DNA from: Roseimaritima ulvae
GTDB taxonomy: Bacteria; Planctomycetota; Planctomycetia; Pirellulales; Pirellulaceae
Length of the DNA stretch: 64,000 nucleotides
Direction of reading: 5' to 3'
Assembly (NCBI RefSeq): GCF_008065135.1
Contig: NZ_CP042914.1
Coordinates: 744,001 to 808,000 of the forward strand
In this document: positions 34,274 through 42,470 of the stretch, piece by piece
Position numbering within the stretch: the stretch's first letter is position 1
Layout: every line of letters begins with the position of its first letter
Notes under the pieces: model-generated
Database searches by the model: none
Told to the model about the DNA's origin: nothing
What the model saw: the letters and a program-made list of their open reading frames with translations, nothing else
Made by a program: the position numbers and the translations under genes

Positions 34274-35443
34274 TCACAGCGCACACGATTCGAGCGTCAA
34301 CACCGCGGGCGTGGGCGTTTCACAGGCGGCCTCGGTTTCCTCTTCGGGAGCCACGGCCACACGCGGCAGGCGGACGGTAAACATCGTGCCGGCGCCGACC
34401 ACGCTTTCCACTTCGACATCTCCACCGTGCAACTGGGACAGATGACGGATGATCGCCAGCCCCAGTCCGGTGCCGATGCCCTGGTCGGCGATGGCGGCTT
34501 GGTAATAGGGTTCAAACAAGTGTTGCAGGTGTGCGGACGCGATGCCGCGACCGGTGTCGCGAACGGAGATCCGCAGGTGTTCGGCGCCATCGGGACGAAC
34601 CCGCACAATCACCGAGCCGCCGTCGTTGTTGTATTTGATGGCGTTGCTAAGCAGGTTCAGTAGGATCTGGCGGAGACGCAGCGGATCGGCCGTGATCTCA
34701 TGTAACTCGGGGTCCACCTGCGCGGTTACGCTGACATTGGCCAATGCCGCGCGGGGGCTGATCATATGCACGCATTGTTCGACCAATTCCAGCAAGGCCA
34801 CCGGTTCGGGAGCGATCCGGATCATGCCGGCTTCCGCCTTGGCGTAGTCTAGGATGTCGTTCACCAAATCCAGCAAGTGGTGAGCCGCTTCGTCGATATC
34901 GGAAACGAATTCACGCTGGTCGTCCGACAAGCTGCCGGTCGAGCCATCCAATAGGGTTTCGCTGATGGCGGTAATCGTCGACAGTGGCGTGCGAACTTCA
35001 TGCGATGTCCGCCGTAGGGCTTCGGCTCGCATGGCGATCAGCTGCGTCTCGACCCGCTGTTTTAACTCACGCTGTTTTTCGGTTTTTTGCAGTTGATAAC
35101 TGGCCAACAGCAAACGAATCGTCAGATATAGCAGGGCTCCTAAGCCCAGCATGTCGCGTGCCGCGTCGAACACTGGATGCCAGGTGTCGGGCCGAGCCGC
35201 ATAGTACAGCTGGGCAAACATCGTGGCCCCGATCAGCGTGACCACTGCTGCGGCCAGGCCGATGGCTTTACGGCGAACCAACGCATAGGCGGCCGCCACC
35301 GACGTCAGGTAGTAGACGATCAAATACAAGCGGTCTTCGAAGGCGTTGGAATGCGCGATCGCGACAAAGGCGACAACCGCCAGCAAGATGGCAGTGTCCA
35401 GGTTGAAGTACTGTCGCCAGGAGTTGGACGTGGGTTTGTTCAT
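34274..35443 (-). CDS. Membrane sensor histidine kinase
   Basis: 389 residues. Four or five N-terminal membrane segments (about 18-125) form a compact sensor with no large periplasmic loop. A short coiled coil (QKTEKQRELKQRVETQ) leads to the dimerisation domain with H148 in SHEVRTPLSTI. The ATPase domain has NLLSNAIKYN, VRDTGRGIA and GTGLGLAIIRHL. It is the first gene of a four-gene operon whose other members are a REC-HD-GYP, a REC and an HD-GYP protein, so it probably feeds phosphate to both receivers. Confidence 0.93.
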   Translation of the reverse strand: MNKPTSNSWRQYFNLDTAILLAVVAFVAIAHSNAFEDRLYLIVYYLTSVAAAYALVRRKAIGLAAAVVTLIGATMFAQLYYAARPDTWHPVFDAARDMLGLGALLYLTIRLLLASYQLQKTEKQRELKQRVETQLIAMRAEALRRTSHEVRTPLSTITAISETLLDGSTGSLSDDQREFVSDIDEAAHHLLDLVNDILDYAKAEAGMIRIAPEPVALLELVEQCVHMISPRAALANVSVTAQVDPELHEITADPLRLRQILLNLLSNAIKYNNDGGSVIVRVRPDGAEHLRISVRDTGRGIASAHLQHLFEPYYQAAIADQGIGTGLGLAIIRHLSQLHGGDVEVESVVGAGTMFTVRLPRVAVAPEEETEAACETPTPAVLTLESCAL

Positions 35444-35630
35444 CGGGTTGCCTTGGCTGTAGCAAAAAGATCAGGTCTCCATGACCGAGGGTCGCCTGTG
35501 TTACCCCTCTGAAGAAAGGTACGCTACGGTTAAGCGGTGGTCAGCGATTGAGCCATTTCTAAAAAATTGACGGCGGCGTAAGGGCGGACCCAGAGGGTTG
35601 TGCGGGTTTTTCTGTGGAGGGGGGGCGGGA

Positions 35631-35706
35631 GTGAGGAGTGAGGAGTGAGGAGTGAGGAGTGAGGAGTGAGGAGTGAGGAGTGAGGAGTGAGGAGTGAGGA
35701 GTGAGG
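35631..35706. repeat. Heptanucleotide tandem array (GTGAGGA)n
   Basis: About 10 uninterrupted copies of GTGAGGA. The same unit occurs in the 3560-3755 inverted repeat. It is a likely slippage hot spot. Confidence 0.95.
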
Positions 35707-35782
35707 CGGGCCTGGCTGTGGCTCGCTGATTTAACCCGCAGGAGCCTACTGACTTCGTAGCATTGGATCGCTAAACGGTTTC

Positions 35783-35830
35783 ACTTCACCCTCCCCCTGG
35801 GAGGGTCGAGCGTCAGCGAGGGGAGGGTGC
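35783..35830. repeat. Fragment of the C/D/B palindromic core
   Basis: TTCACCCTCCCCCTGGGAGGGTCGAGCGTCAGCGAGGGGAGG matches the core of the elements at 7407 and 28037, without their ends. Confidence 0.75.
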
Positions 35831-35978
35831 AATGCGATTAAGTCAGGTGTCTCCGCAGTAGCCTCTGGACGCTCTGCCATTGCGATTCAACATGCCAGGC
35901 TCCGCAGGCGCAGGCGTTGTCCGCCAATCGCTACCAATCAACGCGAGCGCGATCCGGCCCTGCTCTGCTGCTCCGCAG

Positions 35979-36386
35979 CTAGAAATGCGTGGGCAGGGCC
36001 AACAGGCCGCTGGCATCGTCGATGCGTTGCACGTCCACGGTCCATTGGCTGCCGGTTCGCGTGTAGCGAATCGAGTAGGCTTGCCGCTGCGTTTCGCCGG
36101 GAGCCACGAATTGCAGGCCGTAGATCGACGGATTGTTCGGCGGCGGCCCCGACTCGGCGATTTCTAGGGCTTGCGCCAGAGCAAACAGCGGTCCGCGATG
36201 ACGCGCTTCGGCCGCCACCACCGCTTCCTCGATCCGCAACGCCGCGCTCAGCCGTCGCTGGTGCACCGCCGCCATGCCCAACATCGCGATCAGCACCACC
36301 ATCACGATCAGCATCGCAAACCCACGGCGCGGAGGCCGTCGGCGTGCGGGGCGAGCAGGAACGTGGGGCGGGCGTGTACGGGACAT
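35979..36386 (-). CDS. Pseudopilin-like protein, last gene of the T2SS operon (GspK position)
   Basis: 135 residues with a basic, proline-rich lead (RPPHVPARPARRRPPRR) and then a type IV pilin-like segment GFAMLIVMVVLIAMLGMAAV. It lacks the Glu at +5 of ordinary pilins, as GspK proteins do. The protein is far shorter than a true GspK, so the assignment rests on position and the leader. Its ATG shares one base with the stop of the gene before it (TGATG), so they are coupled. The open frame extends upstream but overlaps that gene. Confidence 0.65.
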   Translation of the reverse strand: MSRTRPPHVPARPARRRPPRRGFAMLIVMVVLIAMLGMAAVHQRRLSAALRIEEAVVAAEARHRGPLFALAQALEIAESGPPPNNPSIYGLQFVAPGETQRQAYSIRYTRTGSQWTVDVQRIDDASGLLALPTHF

Positions 36387-36928
36387 CAGGGTAGATCGGG
36401 GGCGGAGATGTGGTATTCGGCGGGGAAGGCTTCGGCGGCGGTGGTGCAAGTCACGGAAATCTGTCCGCCGGTCAGCTGGAACTGAACGCTTGCCAAGCGG
36501 TCGGCCAGCAGCAGCATGGAACCCGTTTGGGTATCGATCCGCCGCAGACACTGGTCGGCAAACTCATAGCGGATGACACGGTCGGGCGACGACCAACTGG
36601 CCGCGCCGTCGCCATCGCCGTCGTAACACAACCATAGTTCATCGCTGCCGACGAGTTGCCGGCCGACAAGCGTCCAGCGGTTGCGCGAGCCGTCGTGCTG
36701 ATCCGGTAGCGCCCCGGCCAAGTCGCGACGCAGCGATTCCACCACCATGCGGGTGTCCATTGCTTGTCGCGTCTGGGCGATCGAATCGGCCAGCGTGCGA
36801 GTCATGGTGTGGCAGAAACTCGACGCGCCCAACACCACCATCACCGACATCATCGAAGCGATCGAAACTTCCAACAGGCTCATGCCGCGGCGGCGGGAAC
36901 GCGGCGTTTGGGTTCGGCGGTTGATCAT
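36386..36928 (-). CDS. Minor pseudopilin, GspJ-like
   Basis: 180 residues. The prepilin leader is RSRRRGMSLLEVSIASMMSV, with Glu at +5 after the cleavage site, followed by one hydrophobic helix. The periplasmic part carries VVESLRRDLAGALPD, typical of GspJ ('L..Dl..a'). It is the eighth gene of the operon. The 5' neighbour is separated by 101 bp that hold a TCC-loop palindrome. Confidence 0.75.
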   Translation of the reverse strand: MINRRTQTPRSRRRGMSLLEVSIASMMSVMVVLGASSFCHTMTRTLADSIAQTRQAMDTRMVVESLRRDLAGALPDQHDGSRNRWTLVGRQLVGSDELWLCYDGDGDGAASWSSPDRVIRYEFADQCLRRIDTQTGSMLLLADRLASVQFQLTGGQISVTCTTAAEAFPAEYHISAPDLP

Positions 36929-36967
36929 TTGGTTTTCAGTTTTTGGGACATCGAGCGGAAAATCTGT

Positions 36968-37025
36968 GTCGTTTTTCGCTCCGCGAAAACTGCGAGAACG
37001 TTACTTTCGCGGAGCGAAAGACGAC
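36968..37025. repeat. Compact TCC-loop palindromic repeat
   Basis: GTCGTTTTTCGCTCCGCGAAAAC and GTTACTTTCGCGGAGCGAAAGACGAC face each other across about 10 bases. Each half is itself a hairpin with loop TCC or GGA. It lies between the gspI-like and gspJ-like genes. Confidence 0.85.
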
Positions 37026-37029
37026 CATG

Positions 37030-37809
37030 CTAGGGCGTCCGGATGCGGATGGTGCATGACGCTTGGGTATCGCTTGCCGGCGTTAGCGAGCGGACCGAGA
37101 CGACTTCCAGAGGACGTATCATGATCGCGTTAGCGGCCAGGTAGCCGGGCGAAGATGTATCATCGACCAACCGTACCCGCAGCGTTCCGGATACGATGCG
37201 AACGGTTCCCAATCGCTCCCACGTCTGGCCGTCGTAGCTGTAATCGTTGGGAAACAGGCGTTGATTGATTTGTGTGCTATGCACCACCGCGGTATCGTCG
37301 TAAATGCGAAACGGGGCGGCCGGGTGCCAATAGCTGCGGGCTGAATGCGTTGTGTAGACTTCGTAATAACCGGCCGGCACATCGGTGAATTGCCACTGAG
37401 CATAGCTGCCGTAGGTGCCGGAGGTGTAATGCCAAACCAGTTGGCTGCCATAGGCCAACGGATCGTAATAGGTCACCCAGTACTGATAGCCGCCGGCAGC
37501 GGCGTGGGTGCGGAAAGCCGGATAGCCGGACCGGCTGCTTATCAGTTGCGGTCTGCGGTGCGGCGTCAGCGGCGCAGCGGCAGATGCAGACACGTCGGCC
37601 AGGGCTCCCAAGCGGCGATGCCAATCCCCATCCACGGGCGCCAAATAGATCGGTTCGCTCGACGTTAATCGCTCGGCTACTCGGGTTGCTTGTCGCGACT
37701 GAATCACCACCAGGGGCGCCAGCCCGCTGATCCCCACCGCCAACAAAACGGCCGCGACCTGGACTTCCAGGTACGAAAAACCGCGGCGGGAATGGGGGGC
37801 GGGATGCAT
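37030..37809 (-). CDS. Minor pseudopilin (GspI-like) with golvesin-like C-terminal domain
   Basis: 259 residues. The leader HSRRGFSYLEVQVAAVLLAV is a class III signal with Glu at +5. Residues about 125-250 do not resemble GspI. YWVTYYDPLAYGSQ, AQWQFTDVPAGYYEVYTTHS, APFRIYDDTAVVHSTQINQ, WERLGTVRIVSGTLRVRLVD and AANAIMIRPLEV follow the order of the golvesin/xanthan-lyase-type C-terminal module ('a.Wtp.lpaGrYeVyv.....apYtI.h..g...v.vdq....W..LGtf.f..g...v.l...v.aDAvrf'). This suggests a pilus tip subunit with a carbohydrate- or surface-binding domain. Confidence 0.7.
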   Translation of the reverse strand: MHPAPHSRRGFSYLEVQVAAVLLAVGISGLAPLVVIQSRQATRVAERLTSSEPIYLAPVDGDWHRRLGALADVSASAAAPLTPHRRPQLISSRSGYPAFRTHAAAGGYQYWVTYYDPLAYGSQLVWHYTSGTYGSYAQWQFTDVPAGYYEVYTTHSARSYWHPAAPFRIYDDTAVVHSTQINQRLFPNDYSYDGQTWERLGTVRIVSGTLRVRLVDDTSSPGYLAANAIMIRPLEVVSVRSLTPASDTQASCTIRIRTP

Positions 37810-37856
37810 CGTGATGGACGCTCGTCAGAGCGTGGCAAGGGGGAAAGGTCGGTGGG

Positions 37857-38396
37857 TCAAAATCCGGGCGTCAGCGTGGTCGTGGCCGCGGCATTGCTCA
37901 CCGCGCCCGACATCGCGCCGGTTTGGTCGATCTGGTAATTCCCGCTCCAGTCGCCGCTGCCCCGGCGGACCGCGCGGGCGACAAAACCGCTGGCATCCGC
38001 CGAAACGATTTCGTACTGGTAACGGACGCTCGGCGGCGCCGTGGCGGCTTCGGTGGCGGTCAGGTAATCGGCGTCGATCAGCCCGGCATCGCGCAGCTCC
38101 ACGATCGAGTCGGCATAGCTGCGATGTTCCAGCCAGTAGAACCGCTGTGCGTTGTACAACGAACGCAATCCCGCTCCGGCGATATCCGCATGCGTCTGTT
38201 CGACCGTCTGCCGCAGCGGCGAGACCGACATGCTGAGCAGGATCGAGAGCACGACCATCACGGTCAGGACTTCCACCAGCGTCAGCCCCCGCCGCCGAGC
38301 GTGGGACGTAGCTACGCTCGCCAGAGCGTGGGTGGGGTCGGCGGCGCTTGGGTCCACCGTCTGGCGACGGTAGCTACGGGAGTGGCTGTTTCGCAT
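37857..38396 (-). CDS. Minor pseudopilin, GspH/G-like, with repeat-encoded leader
   Basis: 179 residues. The prepilin motif RRRGLTLVEVLTVMVVLSIL begins only at residue ~34. The preceding 33 residues (RSYRRQTVDPS... THALASVATSH) are translated from two facing GTAG hairpins (38308-38377). Prepilin leaders are usually 6-25 residues, so this one is extended by the repeat. The start ATG shares a base with the gspF stop (TGATG), which supports it. The mature part has one N-terminal helix and a short beta domain. Confidence 0.8.
   Translation of the reverse strand: MRNSHSRSYRRQTVDPSAADPTHALASVATSHARRRGLTLVEVLTVMVVLSILLSMSVSPLRQTVEQTHADIAGAGLRSLYNAQRFYWLEHRSYADSIVELRDAGLIDADYLTATEAATAPPSVRYQYEIVSADASGFVARAVRRGSGDWSGNYQIDQTGAMSGAVSNAAATTTLTPGF
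38308..38377. repeat. Paired GTAG hairpins inside a pseudopilin leader
   Basis: Copy one (38308-38331) has stem CTACGCTC/GAGCGTGG. The inverted copy (38354-38377) has stem CTACCGTC/GACGGTGG. Both use loop GCCA. They are wholly within the first 30 codons of the gene at 37857-38396. Confidence 0.9.
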
Positions 38397-39493
38397 CAGT
38401 TCACCTTGCCCGCCATTTCGAACATTGGAATGTAGATCGCCAACATCACGACGCTGATCACGGCTCCCATGGCCATAATGATCACGGGTTCCAATAGTTT
38501 GGACACGCGGCCCATAAAGGCTTGTGTTTTCTCGCGGTAGTAGGGCGCGATTTCGGACATCACGGGGCCCAGTTGAGCGCTCTGTTCACCAACGCGTACG
38601 GCATTGACCATCATCGGCGTGAACAGCCCGCTTTCGGACAGTCCTTCGGCCAGGCTGCGTCCGGCGGCCAAGCGGTTGCGGGCATGCAGGATGGCATCGC
38701 GGTAGGGAGGTTGGCCGCGAAACACGTTGCCCAACGAATGCATGGTTTCCAACATCGGGACGCCACTTTTCAGCAGCAACGCCAGGTTGGAAGAGAAGCG
38801 GTACATGGCCGACTGGATGACCAAGTCACCGACGATGGGGATGGCCACCATCCAACTGGTCGATCGTCGTCGCCCGGATTCGGTTTTCAGCCAACGCCGG
38901 GCGAAAAAGCCGCCCACCAGCAGACCGCCCAGAATATAGATCCCATACTTGGCGATCAGGTCGCTGGCATCCATCACAAACAACGTGATCCCGGGCAGCG
39001 TGGCGTTCATCTCTTTGAACATGTTGCCGAAGGTGGGCACCACAAACCACAGCATGATCATCACCACCAAGACGGCGACGACCATCAGCACCAGAGGATA
39101 GATCAACGAGCCGATGAATTTACCGCGGGCTTCGCTGGCCTCGCGGATCTGCTGATTCAGGTCACACAGCACCTGATCCATTTTGCCGGTCGCTTCGCCG
39201 GTGGCCACCATCGCCACCCAGTGCGGTGGAAACAGGTCCTCGGCGGTATCATTCAGAGCGGTATGCAGCTGGCTGCCCGACGAAACCCGCTCGGCCACCT
39301 CGTCCAGGATTTCTTCCAGCCGTTCGCTTTGACTTTGTTCGGATGCCAGTCGCAGGGCTTGCAGCATCGGCGTGCCGGAGGCCAGCAACGAGCCGAATTG
39401 CTGGAAGAACGTCATCTTGTCGTCCAGCTTCACGCGGCGGTGTCGTCGCGCGGAGACTCGAGCATGTTGCAACATCCAGCCATCAAGACTCAT
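38396..39493 (-). CDS. gspF: Type II secretion inner-membrane platform protein
   Basis: 365 residues with two T2SSF domains. The first starts FFQQFGSLLASGTPMLQALR. The second holds RFSSNLALLLKSGVPMLETM and later VGEQSAQLGPVMSEIA. Three membrane segments lie at about 140-165, 185-205 and 335-360. The N-terminal domain is about 30 residues shorter than E. coli-type GspF. The platform transmits GspE motion to the growing pseudopilus. It lies 21 bp after the gspE stop. Confidence 0.92.
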   Translation of the reverse strand: MSLDGWMLQHARVSARRHRRVKLDDKMTFFQQFGSLLASGTPMLQALRLASEQSQSERLEEILDEVAERVSSGSQLHTALNDTAEDLFPPHWVAMVATGEATGKMDQVLCDLNQQIREASEARGKFIGSLIYPLVLMVVAVLVVMIMLWFVVPTFGNMFKEMNATLPGITLFVMDASDLIAKYGIYILGGLLVGGFFARRWLKTESGRRRSTSWMVAIPIVGDLVIQSAMYRFSSNLALLLKSGVPMLETMHSLGNVFRGQPPYRDAILHARNRLAAGRSLAEGLSESGLFTPMMVNAVRVGEQSAQLGPVMSEIAPYYREKTQAFMGRVSKLLEPVIIMAMGAVISVVMLAIYIPMFEMAGKVN

Positions 39494-39514
39494 CGTGGTT
39501 CCCCCCTGCCCCGG

Positions 39515-41914
39515 TTAGTGCGTCTGCACGGTGATGCTAAGCGCTTCTTCCAGGCTGGTGACACCGGCCACCACTTTTTGCATAGCGCTTTGGGCCAGCA
39601 GGCTGGTGCCGTTGGCAATCGCCGCCTGTTGCAATTGATCCAGCGATGCGCCGCTTTGAATTAATTGGCTGAGTTGGTTGGTCACGCGGACGATTTCAAA
39701 GATCGCGACCCGGCCTCGATAGCCCGTTTCACGGCACTGGCTGCAGCCCACGCTGCGCATCAGCGTGGTGCCCGGTTGAATGCCATAGCGAGCATAGTCG
39801 GCGTCGTCCAGGCGGTACGGCTGGCAGCATTCGATGCACAGTTTGCGGATCAGTCGCTGGGCGACCAGCAATCGCAGGGTGCTGGCTAACAGAAAGGGCT
39901 GGGCGCCCATATCTTGTAGTCGCGTGACCGAGGACAGAGCGTCGTTGGTGTGCAGGGTGGACAGCACCAGGTGTCCGGTCAATGCCGCCCGCAAGCAGAT
40001 TTCGGCCGTTTCATCATCGCGAACTTCGCCGACCATGATCACGTCCGGGTCCTGTCGCAGGAAGGACCGCAGCGAACTGGCGAAGGTCAGGCCAACCTGC
40101 GAGCGGGTCTGCACCTGATTGATTCCGCTGAACTTAAATTCCACCGGATCTTCCACGGTGCAAATGTTGGTTTCCGCGTCGTTGAGATGTTTTAAGCAGG
40201 AATACAACGTGGTACTTTTACCGCTTCCCGTCGGCCCGGTGACCAGGATCAAGCCGTGTGGACTGCGGATCGATTCGACCAGGTCGCTGTATTGGCGATC
40301 GTCCAAGCCGAGCGCGAACAGGTCGTGAGGCAGTGCGTTTTTATCCATCACCCGCATCACGATCTTTTCGCTGTGCACCGTCGGGCAGGTGTTGACTCGC
40401 ATGTCCACGCGACGCTCGCCGGTCCGCAACGCAATCGCGCCGTCTTGAGGGATGCGGCGTTCGGCGATGTCCATTTTGGCCAGCACCTTCAAACGTGAAA
40501 TCACCGACGGCAATAGGCTCAGCGGTGGCGGCGTGACTTCCGTCAGGGTGCCGTCGATACGGATTCGAACGCGACAGGAGTCCTCGTAAGGTTCGATGTG
40601 GATATCGCTGGCGCCGGTCTGCAAGGCTTGCTCGAAGATGGCGTTTACGTAGCGGATGATGCGGCCGTCACGTCCGGGCGGCGGTGGTTGATCGAGGTGC
40701 ACGACCTCTTCGGCTTCCTGAGATTCTTCATCTCCCGCTTCATCCTGTTCCTCGACCTCCTCGATATTGGGGCGGCCGACGACGTTGACAGCTTCGGACC
40801 AGTTACCCTCTTCGTACAACACGCTCAGCAGGCGTTCGATGACGGTTAGGGGAGCGAACAGGGCCCGCATTTTGCGGCCTGTCAACAGTTTCAGCTCATC
40901 GGCCAGCAGCAGTGATTCAGGCGCGAAAATGGCCACTTCGAGGGTATGCCCGTCATCGTTCAACGGGGCGATCAAGTGGTCGCGACACAACCGAGCGGGC
41001 AATAATTCGGCGACTGTGTGGTCGACCGGCGGCGGTTGGTCGATCGGCGGGTCAAACAGCGGCAGCAGGTAGTGTTGTGAATAGGCGGCGGCAATCTGCG
41101 ACTCATCGGCCAGGCCGGCCCGGATCACCGATTCTTCCAGCGAGACATCTTCTTTGCTTTGCGCGTCCCAGAGCTGTTCCAGTTTGTCGGGGTCCAAGCG
41201 GTCCATGGTGTCCAGCAAACGCAGAATCAGAGGACAGCTGCCCGACGCCGTGGAGGCTGGCGGTTGGGGAAGCGTTAGAGGGCTGTTCACAGAGTGGCTC
41301 CGGTCGCGAGGTCGTGCTGAGGAGGTTGAGGGAATCATCACTGGCGGTTCATCCCCGCCCGTTGTCAGAGGGCCCGATGACGGAACGGTCGCTCCGGGGA
41401 ACGCCGTATCGCTCGGTGCCGCAGGACGACTGCCCCGCTGCGGAAGACGGACTTCCAGCTGGGCCGGGCCACATCGGATGATCACATGTGGATCGGCGAT
41501 CTGCGCCACCTGGCAGGCCCAGGGGAATTGCCCCCGCTGCAGAACCACGTCGCCGACGCTGCGTGGACGCCCATTGATGACCGCCCATTGCCGGCCGCCG
41601 GCGGAACCGAAGCCCTCTAACTGGATATAGGCCAACAGTTCCTCCGAGGTCGGTGGGGAGGGGCCCGCTTTTTGAGGTTCCTCGACCGCGATGGTCGGCA
41701 GCGCCTGCGTTGCCGGTTGTAGGACCGCGGCGAAAGGATCCAGCGTCGGCCGGGCGACTTGGGCGACGTCCAGATCTTTGTCTTTCCAACGCGCCGCGCG
41801 GGCGATCGAGGTCGGTTGGTCTTCAAACCACGCCGGGTTGGCCGGCCAGCCGCTCCAGACCGCCACCGTCAGCACCACCGCTGGCGGCAGCAGGCGTATC
41901 ATCGTGGGATTCAT
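39515..41914 (-). CDS. gspE: GspE ATPase fused in frame to an N-terminal GspC-like membrane/HR domain
   Basis: The open frame is 799 residues. Residues 5-22 are a membrane segment. Residues about 90-160 (LLAYIQLEGFGSAGGRQWAV... INGRPRSVGDVV ... HVIIRCGPAQLEVRLP) look like the periplasmic HR domain of GspC. After a Pro/Ser linker comes a complete GspE: N-terminal domain, Walker A GPTGSGKSTT near 558, a Walker B region DPDVIMVGEVRDDETAE, and zinc cysteines CIECC...GCSQC. One chain would put the ATPase outside the cytoplasm. A GTG at 41290, seven bases after GGAG, is in frame and would make a 591-residue GspE of normal size. Internal initiation is therefore likely. Confidence 0.85.
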   Translation of the reverse strand: MNPTMIRLLPPAVVLTVAVWSGWPANPAWFEDQPTSIARAARWKDKDLDVAQVARPTLDPFAAVLQPATQALPTIAVEEPQKAGPSPPTSEELLAYIQLEGFGSAGGRQWAVINGRPRSVGDVVLQRGQFPWACQVAQIADPHVIIRCGPAQLEVRLPQRGSRPAAPSDTAFPGATVPSSGPLTTGGDEPPVMIPSTSSARPRDRSHSVNSPLTLPQPPASTASGSCPLILRLLDTMDRLDPDKLEQLWDAQSKEDVSLEESVIRAGLADESQIAAAYSQHYLLPLFDPPIDQPPPVDHTVAELLPARLCRDHLIAPLNDDGHTLEVAIFAPESLLLADELKLLTGRKMRALFAPLTVIERLLSVLYEEGNWSEAVNVVGRPNIEEVEEQDEAGDEESQEAEEVVHLDQPPPPGRDGRIIRYVNAIFEQALQTGASDIHIEPYEDSCRVRIRIDGTLTEVTPPPLSLLPSVISRLKVLAKMDIAERRIPQDGAIALRTGERRVDMRVNTCPTVHSEKIVMRVMDKNALPHDLFALGLDDRQYSDLVESIRSPHGLILVTGPTGSGKSTTLYSCLKHLNDAETNICTVEDPVEFKFSGINQVQTRSQVGLTFASSLRSFLRQDPDVIMVGEVRDDETAEICLRAALTGHLVLSTLHTNDALSSVTRLQDMGAQPFLLASTLRLLVAQRLIRKLCIECCQPYRLDDADYARYGIQPGTTLMRSVGCSQCRETGYRGRVAIFEIVRVTNQLSQLIQSGASLDQLQQAAIANGTSLLAQSAMQKVVAGVTSLEEALSITVQTH
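41281..41301 (-). promoter_or_regulatory. Candidate internal ribosome binding site and GTG start for gspE
   Basis: Read on the minus strand, GGAG is followed by CCACTCT and GTG (GTG at 41290-41288), in frame with the ATPase. It separates the GspC-like part from the GspE part at residue 209 of the long frame, within the Pro/Ser linker. Confidence 0.55.
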
Positions 41915-42459
41915 GTCCGCTCCTTCAGCATCAAGACCGTCAATTGCAACGACGTTTGACTGGGGTCTCTTTGATCCGCCGTCATCACGAAGGAGTCCAT
42001 TCGCAGCAGTAGGGAATCGTTGTTGATTTTCTGCAACACTTGATCCAGGGCAGCAAACGAGCCGGTTAGTTCGATTTGCAGTCGCACCGCTTCGTAGGGA
42101 CCCAGGCGAGCGGCCGCTTCAGCGTCCAGTCGAACCAGGTCGGCCGCGGAGTTGCGGATCACGGTTAGCATGTGGTTCAGGACCGGGTCGGTACCGCTGC
42201 CGGTGATCAGCCGCGGAGTCAATTCCGCCACGCGGCTGTCGAGCAACGCAACCTGTTCGGCGGTAGCGATCTGCTGCTTCCATTGCCGCAGCTCGCGGTG
42301 GCCGCGCTGAAGTTTGCCGTGGCTGGGTTCGCCGATGACAAAAAACATCAAAGCGGCAAAACCGCCGGCCACCAGCAGTCGCATGCGGAAGGGCTCCCGC
42401 AGCGAATCGGCCAACGCGGCGCATTCGCTCCGCCAGTTTTTTTGGGGTTTGCTTGCCAT
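41911..42459 (-). CDS. GspM/PilO-like assembly protein
   Basis: 182 residues. A cytoplasmic lead is followed by one membrane helix (MRLLVAGGFAALMFFVIG), a coiled coil (HRELRQWKQQIATAEQVALL) and a ferredoxin-like periplasmic domain containing QIELTGSFAALDQVLQKINN, the PilO/GspM pattern. It pairs with the GspL-like protein upstream. It overlaps the start of the GspC/E gene by ATGA. Confidence 0.75.
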   Translation of the reverse strand: MASKPQKNWRSECAALADSLREPFRMRLLVAGGFAALMFFVIGEPSHGKLQRGHRELRQWKQQIATAEQVALLDSRVAELTPRLITGSGTDPVLNHMLTVIRNSAADLVRLDAEAAARLGPYEAVRLQIELTGSFAALDQVLQKINNDSLLLRMDSFVMTADQRDPSQTSLQLTVLMLKERT

Positions 42460-42470
42460 GGCTGGATTCC

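Larger units (their letters stand above)
35444..35978. other. Intergenic region, 535 bp
   Basis: Apart from the heptamer array and the palindromic element fragment listed separately, no gene is seen. The kinase promoter should lie between 35444 and about 35600. The rest belongs to the 3' side of the pseudopilin operon. Confidence 0.6.

Noticed and set aside
39515-41914. GspC/GspE as two genes joined by a sequencing frameshift
   Set aside because: Both parts are in the same frame over the whole length with normal codon use and an open linker. A lost stop codon cannot be excluded but is not needed.
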